Below are positions 58,543 to 64,000 of a stretch of 64,000 nt of DNA, one piece after another. This stretch comes from Stentor roeselii (lineage: Eukaryota > Ciliophora > Heterotrichea > Heterotrichida > Stentoridae), in assembly GCA_006503475.1 (NCBI GenBank), contig RSEH01000049.1, forward strand, positions 102,938 to 166,937, written 5' to 3'. The translations under genes and the position numbers were made by a program. The notes beneath the pieces were generated by a model that saw only the letters and a program-made list of their open reading frames with translations, had not been told where the DNA came from and made no database searches. Every line of letters begins with the position of its first letter. Positions within the stretch are counted from its first letter, which is position 1.

Positions 58543-60036
58543 TCAACTTCTAAGCCAGTCGTTCATAAGCGCCTGTTCAGCAGTGATACGAGCAGTTGGT
58601 TCCCAGACGAGACAATCCTGAACCAACTGGCAAAATCCTTCAGTTCCTCTTAAAAGTTCATCAAAAGTCTTACTTGCAGGTTTTTTCAGTCTTCCTTTGG
58701 TGTCCGTGATGACTTTCGGCCTATTATCGCCGTCAAAGAAGACTTTTCTTCTAGTGGCTCGAGTCAGTAGTTCCCCAGGAGGTAATCCAAGGTACTCCAT
58801 GATATAAAGTAGCTGTTGAGTCTCATTTTCTCCAGGAAACAAGGGTTTTCCAGTGAAAAGTTCTACTAAAATACAGGCAAAACTCCAAATATCAATAAAA
58901 CTCGAGTAACTAACACCTAAAATAACCTCAGGTGCTCTGTAATAACGACTTTGAATATAAGTGTAAATCTTGCGGTCACCGAAGCAAGAAGAGCCGAAGT
59001 CGATAACTTTTACTGCAGAGCGATTTGCTTGTTTAAGAAGAATGTTTTCAGGTTTCAAGTCGCAGTGAATCACGTTGTTTTTCTGAAGTAAGGCTAAAGT
59101 TTGCAAGATCTGAACTGCGAAGCGCTTGATGAGGTTTAGACTGAGTCCTTGGAACTTGTTTAGCTTTAGAAACTGGTAAAGGTTCATTGAAAGAATCTCG
59201 AAACTTATGCACTAAGTAAGGATTACAATGTGACTTCTGAATGAAAACGATGACTGGATATGCACCACGTTGCCCGAGTTGTCCTCATCAACTTTTCTCA
59301 AATGTCTTAAAATATCAATCTCGACCACTGCCTGCTGATTAAACCTTTTCCTGTTTTTTATCACTTTCAAAGCACAAAAACACTTATTTTTAAAGTCAAA
59401 TACTCGAAACACCTGCCCAAAGCTTCCCTTTCCTAAAACTTCCAAGATTTCATAACGATAGGCAATATGATCATGAATTGAAACTCGATAATCGCCACTT
59501 TCATCATCAAATCCATAGTTTTCCAAGGCATTTCCATTACTTTCATGTTTTTCAGCGTCGATTCCAATGCAAAAAACTTGTGAAAACTTTAAAATTTCAG
59601 CAAGTTCGAATTTCGACAGTTTTTCTCGAAACTTTCCGATGACTATCAAGGGAGAAGTAGGAAGATGAAGGTCAGTCCAACTGGCAAGTGACTCGTTTTT
59701 AGGGCTGAAGTGACTCAAGTTCATTGAATTTTCGCTGATTAAAGAGCTTTGGTTAGAAGTGTTCATCAAAGTTCGGTGAATTATCTGGTTCGTTGAAGAG
59801 TTTATTGAAAAATTACCCTTTCCGCTTGTATTCAGAGAAGTGTTCAGGTTTTTCGTTGAAGATGGAAAAAATTTACTCTCGGGAAGCCGGGGGATTCGTT
59901 GAGCTTTTGTATCAGCTTCAGAAGGTCCCGCGTTGTGAGTTGATGAAGAGGTTTCTTCGATTTCTGAATTCGAAAAAAAACCTGCCTTTGATTTTTTCAG
60001 ATCTTTCGACGAGTAAAATTTTTGAGTTTTTTTCAT
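58543..60036 (-). CDS. DYRK-family kinase, second paralogue, two exons
   Basis: Exons 59227-60036 and 58543-59211 flank the 15-nt intron GTAATCCTTACTTAG. Unspliced, a TAG ends the kinase in its N-lobe; spliced, FRSHI joins CISFEILSMNLYQF as in the paralogue at 47894 (FRSHLWMVFELLSMNLFEF). It has 492 residues: a Ser/Asn-rich N-terminus, the DYRK-homology segment (GDYRVSIHDHIAYRYEIL), LGKGSFGQVF, VIHCDLKPENILL, VIDFGSSC and the YTYIQSRYYRAPE activation loop. All catalytic residues are present. The paralogue has no intron at this site, so intron gain or loss followed duplication. The function is presumably cell-size or polarity control as for class 2 DYRKs (inference). Confidence 0.92.
59212..59226 (-). 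other. 15-nt spliceosomal intron in the DYRK gene
   Basis: GTAATCCTTACTTAG on the minus strand, with A at position 10. It ends in an in-frame TAG if retained and is absent from the DYRK paralogue at the matching site. Confidence 0.9.
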
Positions 60037-60124
60037 TTTTATTTGGGATTCAAAGAAATAATTGAGGAATTTTTAAGGTTTTTAGAGAAATGAGGAAAAA
60101 GTGGTTTTTATGACTTTTGATTAA

Positions 60125-60961
60125 TTACGATTTTTTCTTGGTTCTTTGTGCGGAAACTGACCGAGCAATCAAAGCTTGTTTGAAAAGTCTTGGATCAGCA
60201 GGTCTAGCATTTTTCACAAAATAATTCTTATTTGTCGTTTTAAAGTGATTTCTGGTAATTTTCAAATCAATAGCAGGTTTCGCAACAACCACAACCTTAT
60301 GATTCAAGTTAGCCCCTGAGAAGTTGCCAATACTTTTATTATAAGTCGTGGTGCCATCAAACTTATCCTTCGGGGCGAAGGAAATCGTTGATTTACTCGC
60401 TGCTAAGTCACACGCTTTGATATTATTTAAACTTTTCGAGCACTGTTCATGAAAGCTTTCTTTGTAAGTACTTCGTCCAGTGAAGGCAATTTCGACACTT
60501 CTGACTGGCGGATACCATCTTTTTTCATGAGTTATTCGATTTTCACCCCAGTTGGGGAAATCGTTGACATACTGGGAAAATGCTCGGAATTGCGCGTTGT
60601 TTGAATCGATTGGGCGCTCTTCGGACTTCTTTGGAAGTATTCGGAAAGGTTTGTATTCGACTTGGTTCGTTGTTTGGAAGTCCATCTTGTTTGTGTTTGG
60701 CCTGAACAGTTTCGGCTGAAGCTTCAAAGGCGAGTCGAAGGAAACTTTTTGGTATGAGTTCATGTATGACGAGGTGAATGCTGACTTCAGGTAGATCTCG
60801 TTTCGGTCTAATACTGGACAACTGTGCTCTCCGCAGTCGCAGAACCTGCAAAGACATAAACCGACTTTGTGGTCGTTTTCTGAGACGATACCCATTGATG
60901 GGTCGGATAAGGGACATTGACGCTTTTTGGAAGTCGTGGCAGTTGCAGGTCTTTTTTTCAT
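60125..60961 (-). CDS. SAXO-family axonemal microtubule stabiliser
   Basis: 278 residues from the ATG at 60961. Residues 36-48 read CLCRFCDCGEHSC, the Cys cluster typical of SAXO (FAM154) proteins. Spaced Mn-type microtubule-binding repeats follow (FQTTNQVEYKPF, FTGRSTYKESF, FDGTTTYNKSI, FKTTNKNYF). The C-terminus is basic. SAXO proteins bind doublet microtubules from the inside in cilia and flagella. It is divergent from the TPR-like gene at 61009, with 47 bp between start codons. Confidence 0.86.
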   Translation of the reverse strand: MKKRPATATTSKKRQCPLSDPSMGIVSENDHKVGLCLCRFCDCGEHSCPVLDRNEIYLKSAFTSSYMNSYQKVSFDSPLKLQPKLFRPNTNKMDFQTTNQVEYKPFRILPKKSEERPIDSNNAQFRAFSQYVNDFPNWGENRITHEKRWYPPVRSVEIAFTGRSTYKESFHEQCSKSLNNIKACDLAASKSTISFAPKDKFDGTTTYNKSIGNFSGANLNHKVVVVAKPAIDLKITRNHFKTTNKNYFVKNARPADPRLFKQALIARSVSAQRTKKKS

Positions 60962-61008
60962 TATATTATCCACTCCAGTCAATGTAAATCCTTAAGATTG
61001 AATATGAA
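60962..61008. promoter_or_regulatory. 47-bp divergent promoter region (SAXO / TPR-like gene)
   Basis: Spacer between opposite ATG codons. It has GGATAATATA immediately before the SAXO start and a short ATGAAATGA upstream micro-frame before the TPR-like start. Confidence 0.45.
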
Positions 61009-62100
61009 ATGAACTTCGACGGCCAAATCATTAACCTAACGAAACTCGCATTCGAAAAAGACTCTCCAAACAAACTAAAAATCCTAGAGCGAGCATATCT
61101 CCTATCATCGGAAACATCAGTGAATCCCAACCTGAGAGCGATCACTGCAATCAACCTGAGTTCCTTTTACTCGAAGCAAAACCTCGACTTTCGCGGAGTC
61201 TGCGTATTAACCGAAGCCCTCTCATCACTTCCTCACGAAAACCTCTGGGAAAAATCAATGATTCTCTTAAACCTCGGCAAGCTTAAGTCTTCCCTGAACT
61301 ATTCCCAAGACTCTCTGTCAGACCTTCTTGAATCTTTGAACCTTCTTCAAAAAATCCCTTCAAAAGACCAGAATTTTTTCACTGTTTTAATCGTTCTTCA
61401 CTTTAACCTTTCAGTTGAATTTTCAAAGCTTTTCAAGTTTTCAGAGTCTGAAAAACATTTGGCACTGGCAAAGTCTTTGTCTTTTGAAAATCTTTCTGAA
61501 GAAAATAAACTTTTCAAGTTTTTTTCTCAGAAAAAAAGTGAATCAAGGCCGTCTAGGGCAAGTCCTTACAAGTCTCCGAGAAACTTGCCGATGAGCACCA
61601 GGTCTAAGTCGAGTTTAAAGGATGGCAAAACGATTTACAAGAAGTTTGATAAAATTTCTCAGTCTTTTGACTTGGTCACTGCAAATAAAGAAAGAATAAA
61701 AAAAATTAAAAAGTTTCAACCGCCTCTTGAAGCACTTTTAGAGGAAGATGAATGTTTTAATACTTCTTTTCCTAATTTTTATTTAGGGACTTGTAGAAGT
61801 TGGAAGGAAAATGAAGAGAGTGTTCTTCGGAAAAGCTTGAATCGGGATCCTGACCCTGAACCTGTTGTGAAGGACTTTGGTAGTCATCAGGAAGACTCGA
61901 AGAGGAGAGGAAAAAGAATGAAAAAATATTTTAATAGTGAAGACTTTTCGAATGAGGATCGGGAGAAGGGAAAGGCTGAAGGTGTTAAGGCAAGGAAACA
62001 TCATGAAAAATCTGAAAAGAAAATTGAAAAGAATAGTGGTCGACTTCGAGTAGACAGGGAGTTAAGAAATATCTACAAAAGTAGAGAAAGTGGCTTTTAA
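61009..62100 (+). CDS. TPR-like helical protein with basic tail
   Basis: 363 residues. Residues about 1-165 form helical pairs of about 34-40 residues with Ala/Leu spacing (LERAYLLSSETSVNPNLRA, MILLNLGKLKSSLNYSQD, HFNLSVEFSKLFKFSES), consistent with tetratricopeptide repeats. From residue 180 on it is very basic and Ser/Lys/Arg-rich, probably disordered. No exact family is recognised. It is divergent from SAXO, so a ciliary role is possible but unproven. Confidence 0.7.
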   Translation: MNFDGQIINLTKLAFEKDSPNKLKILERAYLLSSETSVNPNLRAITAINLSSFYSKQNLDFRGVCVLTEALSSLPHENLWEKSMILLNLGKLKSSLNYSQDSLSDLLESLNLLQKIPSKDQNFFTVLIVLHFNLSVEFSKLFKFSESEKHLALAKSLSFENLSEENKLFKFFSQKKSESRPSRASPYKSPRNLPMSTRSKSSLKDGKTIYKKFDKISQSFDLVTANKERIKKIKKFQPPLEALLEEDECFNTSFPNFYLGTCRSWKENEESVLRKSLNRDPDPEPVVKDFGSHQEDSKRRGKRMKKYFNSEDFSNEDREKGKAEGVKARKHHEKSEKKIEKNSGRLRVDRELRNIYKSRESGF

Positions 62101-62156
62101 TTACTTTGAAAGGAAATTGTTAGTTATTAGAGTTCCTAGTTGATTTGTGGAGTATT

Positions 62157-62303
62157 TAAAGGCTGGTCGTAATAAAGCTCAATAATATTATCCCTTTGAG
62201 CTTGACTTATCAGTTGAGCAGCAAGATTATAATTTCCACTTTTCAAAGCCGCATTAATATTCTGAGAAATTCTTTCAGCCTCTTCAAACTTATTAGCGTT
62301 CAT
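62157..62303 (-). CDS. Small helical protein (48 residues)
   Basis: The ATG at 62303 opens a 48-residue frame: MNANKFEEAERISQNI, then SGNYNLAAQLISQAQRDN and a TAA at 62157-62159. The composition is protein-like and amphipathic helical, and a GTAATAA box precedes the ATG as in other genes here. The upstream co-directional coiled-coil gene stops 19 bp before it. It is too short for a family call. It might be a real micro-gene or a former exon. Confidence 0.45.
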
Positions 62304-62322
62304 TTATTACAACCATTTATCC

Positions 62323-63219
62323 TCACAAATCCTCAGGAAACAACTTCTGAGACAATAAAGCATAAACCTGGGGATGAGTAATAAACTCCTCTAATATTTT
62401 CCTCTTATCAGCAGCAGTAAGCAAGAACTTTCCCTGAAATCCTTTCGAGTCTCCAAAAATCGCTTCAGTCTGTCGAGTTCTCCTCAAATTTGCCTGTTCA
62501 ATGACCTTCTGCGCGCATTCATTAAACAAATTTTCATATTCCCCTTCAAAAACATCAAATTTTTCCTTAGCCGCTTTAATTTTCTGCAGTTTTTTCATTT
62601 CCTTTTCCTTGACAAACAATTTATGATCCAAGGCCTTGACAGCAGCTTCTTCTTTATTTTTTTGAAAAATTAAAACTTCTTCAGCGATGAGAGGGTCAGA
62701 AACTTGAAAAACCTGAAAAATTTCTTCTAAATTCTCAGATTTGAATATTTTCGACGCGGTTTCAAGAGTTTCTGGGCTGTTTTCAGGTGATTTCTCATTG
62801 ACAGCGAAGAACTCCTGCTTGAGAAGGTCATTTTCAGCAGTATAGACCTTTACCATTTTTTCCAAGTGGCTATTTTCAGTTTCCAAGGCGTGAATGCGTT
62901 GTTTGTGAAGGTCGTACTTTTCTTGAATGTCGCTGCAGGCCTCACTGAGTTTAACTGCTTCGTTTTGGAACCATTCAAGGGCGCTTTTGAGGTCGTTAAT
63001 CGCGTTGTTCCGCTTGACTAGCAAGGCCTGTTCATCAGAAATTTCGCGAAGTTTGGTCATTTCTGAGTGGACTTGAGACATGATCGCCCTGAAGGCGACC
63101 AGGAAGTCTTTTTCATGGCCCTGGACCATTTCGACTACCTTTTTGTCGATTTCTTTGATGAACTCGTGGATTTCGTCGTGATATTCTTGGATTTTCGGCT
63201 CGTGCTCGATAAGACTCAT
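62323..63219 (-). CDS. Coiled-coil protein of unknown function
   Basis: 298 residues, helical throughout. Heptads run at about residues 45-155 (LKSALEWFQNEAVKLSEA, HALETENSHLEKMVKVY) and 190-240, and a compact end has FLLTAADKRKILEEFI. There is no membrane helix or signal peptide. I cannot name the family. The start codon is 17 bp from the preferred start of the divergent PP2C gene. Confidence 0.75.
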   Translation of the reverse strand: MSLIEHEPKIQEYHDEIHEFIKEIDKKVVEMVQGHEKDFLVAFRAIMSQVHSEMTKLREISDEQALLVKRNNAINDLKSALEWFQNEAVKLSEACSDIQEKYDLHKQRIHALETENSHLEKMVKVYTAENDLLKQEFFAVNEKSPENSPETLETASKIFKSENLEEIFQVFQVSDPLIAEEVLIFQKNKEEAAVKALDHKLFVKEKEMKKLQKIKAAKEKFDVFEGEYENLFNECAQKVIEQANLRRTRQTEAIFGDSKGFQGKFLLTAADKRKILEEFITHPQVYALLSQKLFPEDL

Positions 63220-63236
63220 TTTTTATGAATATTAAA
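63220..63236. promoter_or_regulatory. 17-bp divergent intergenic spacer
   Basis: TTTTTATGAATATTAAA separates the ATG of the coiled-coil gene from the ATG at 63237. If the PP2C gene starts at the in-frame ATG at 63225, the gap is only 5 bp. Confidence 0.6.
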
Positions 63237-64000
63237 ATGCAGGTTGGGGATTCTTTCTCTACTTTTCATTATCGCAAGTCTTTCAAGGAGTTGTCTTTGG
63301 CGAAAAAGGACTTTCAAGAGTTTTTACTCACTCAGACAGTTGCTTTGAAGGGAAAAACTCGAAGTGAGGGAAACTTTAAAGCTTTTAATAAAGCGATTCG
63401 ACTTCCTCCGATACAGAAATCGTTGGATGAAAGAGAGAAAAAGGGATGTTTAACTGGAAAGTCTGTGAAAGTTGAGAAAAAGTCTCAGATTTTCAAGAAA
63501 ATCACTGACTCGGTCACTCGTTGCTTGTTTAAAACTGTCAAAGGGACTGTGAATGGCAGGTCTAAGTCTGAAAATCAAGACTCGTTTATTGCCAAGTCTT
63601 CAGTTTTAGGTCAGACTGGAATTTATTTATTTGCTGTTTGTGATGGTCACGGGGAACAAGGACAGACAGTCGCTTTTCATATAAAAACGAATTTTATCCG
63701 GATTTTAGAAAGTCTTTTAATTCGATCTGATCCAGAAAAAGCTCTTTGCAGAACTTTCAAGAAACTTGACGAAGAAATTAAACTGCTTCCTGTCTCAGAG
63801 TTTTCTGGAAGTACTTGTGTTTCTGTCTTAGTAATTGGAAATCAACTTTACTGTTGTAATGTCGGAGACTCCAGAGCTGTCATTGTTCACCTCGACAAAA
63901 AAACCAAACATTTAAATTGTATCGCTTTAAGCAACGACCATAAACCTGAAAATTTCGAAGAAGCTGAAAGAATTAAAAGAATGGGTGGAAGAATAAAACC
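63237..64000 (+). CDS. PP2C-family (PPM) protein phosphatase, 3' truncated by window edge
   Basis: The frame is open to the right edge (about 254 residues visible). After a basic N-terminus of about 100 residues come the PPM motifs in order: SKSENQDSFIA, FAVCDGHGEQG (metal-binding Asp and the DGHG signature), FSGSTCVSVLV, CNVGDSRAV, and LSNDHKPE followed by RIKRMGGRI. All metal ligands expected in this part are present. It is a Mg/Mn-dependent Ser/Thr phosphatase. The in-frame ATG at 63225 is an alternative start. The final metal-binding Asp residues lie beyond the window. Confidence 0.9.
   Translation, partial: MQVGDSFSTFHYRKSFKELSLAKKDFQEFLLTQTVALKGKTRSEGNFKAFNKAIRLPPIQKSLDEREKKGCLTGKSVKVEKKSQIFKKITDSVTRCLFKTVKGTVNGRSKSENQDSFIAKSSVLGQTGIYLFAVCDGHGEQGQTVAFHIKTNFIRILESLLIRSDPEKALCRTFKKLDEEIKLLPVSEFSGSTCVSVLVIGNQLYCCNVGDSRAVIVHLDKKTKHLNCIALSNDHKPENFEEAERIKRMGGRIK

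Overview
The window looks like macronuclear DNA of a heterotrich ciliate, most likely Stentor or a close relative (inference). It is AT-rich and very gene-dense. All three stop codons terminate real genes (TAA after the MORN gene, TAG after DRC5, TGA at 24546-24548), and long reading frames use TGG for Trp, so the code is standard. Four genes are interrupted by introns of exactly 15 nt, each GTA...AG with A at position 10. Several products are axonemal or ciliary (DRC5/TCTE1, CFAP206, SAXO). There are about 32 apparently intact protein genes, including partial ones at both edges, plus a surprising amount of decayed coding DNA.

Layout. 1-2350: a polyubiquitin array running off the left edge, a proline-rich tail-anchored protein with two MIU-like motifs, and a small ankyrin-like protein with a lipidation-type N-terminus. 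2456-10713: two tandem paralogues fusing a beta-propeller region to a six-helix TRP-like channel. 11043-13473: ENY2/Sus1, an intron-containing disordered protein and a CaaX-tailed protein. 13474-21650: a gene-poor decay zone with a multi-lesion pseudogene, a decayed NDR-kinase copy plus a second relic of its 5' end, and a lysine-rich relic stretch. 21651-26306: a coiled-coil protein, a divergent pair of membrane proteins and a zinc-finger/coiled-coil protein. 26307-28723: non-coding DNA with short relics and repeats. 28724-35764: a 2346-residue ankyrin-WGR-PARP. 36281-50508: a compact block with DRC5, CFAP206, an ATG1/ULK-like kinase, an EF-hand protein, a MORN protein, an ataxin-3 Josephin protease, an ankyrin-pseudokinase, a C2 protein, a BSD protein, a small lipidated protein, a DYRK kinase and phosphoserine aminotransferase. 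50810-64000: an ARF-like GTPase, a giant guanylate-binding protein, a truncated hemoglobin with a decayed tandem copy, a second DYRK, SAXO, a TPR-like protein, a small protein, a coiled-coil protein and a PP2C phosphatase running off the right edge.

Themes. Ubiquitin (polyubiquitin, MIU-like protein, ataxin-3), cilia (DRC5, CFAP206, SAXO, possibly the channels) and membrane or calcium signalling (channels, EF-hand, four MG-Cys N-termini, two CaaX tails) recur, but there is no sign of bacterial-style operons. Gene spacing is extreme: divergent start codons lie 17, 20 and 22 bp apart, and co-directional neighbours are separated by 4, 8 and 17 bp.

The most unusual pattern is not a gene. Read along the + strand, composition drifts from C/A-rich to G/T-rich over roughly 0.5-1.3 kb and then resets abruptly, again and again. 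It cuts through single exons and ignores gene orientation, and it makes synonymous codon choice switch in blocks. I saw it by eye and it needs computing.
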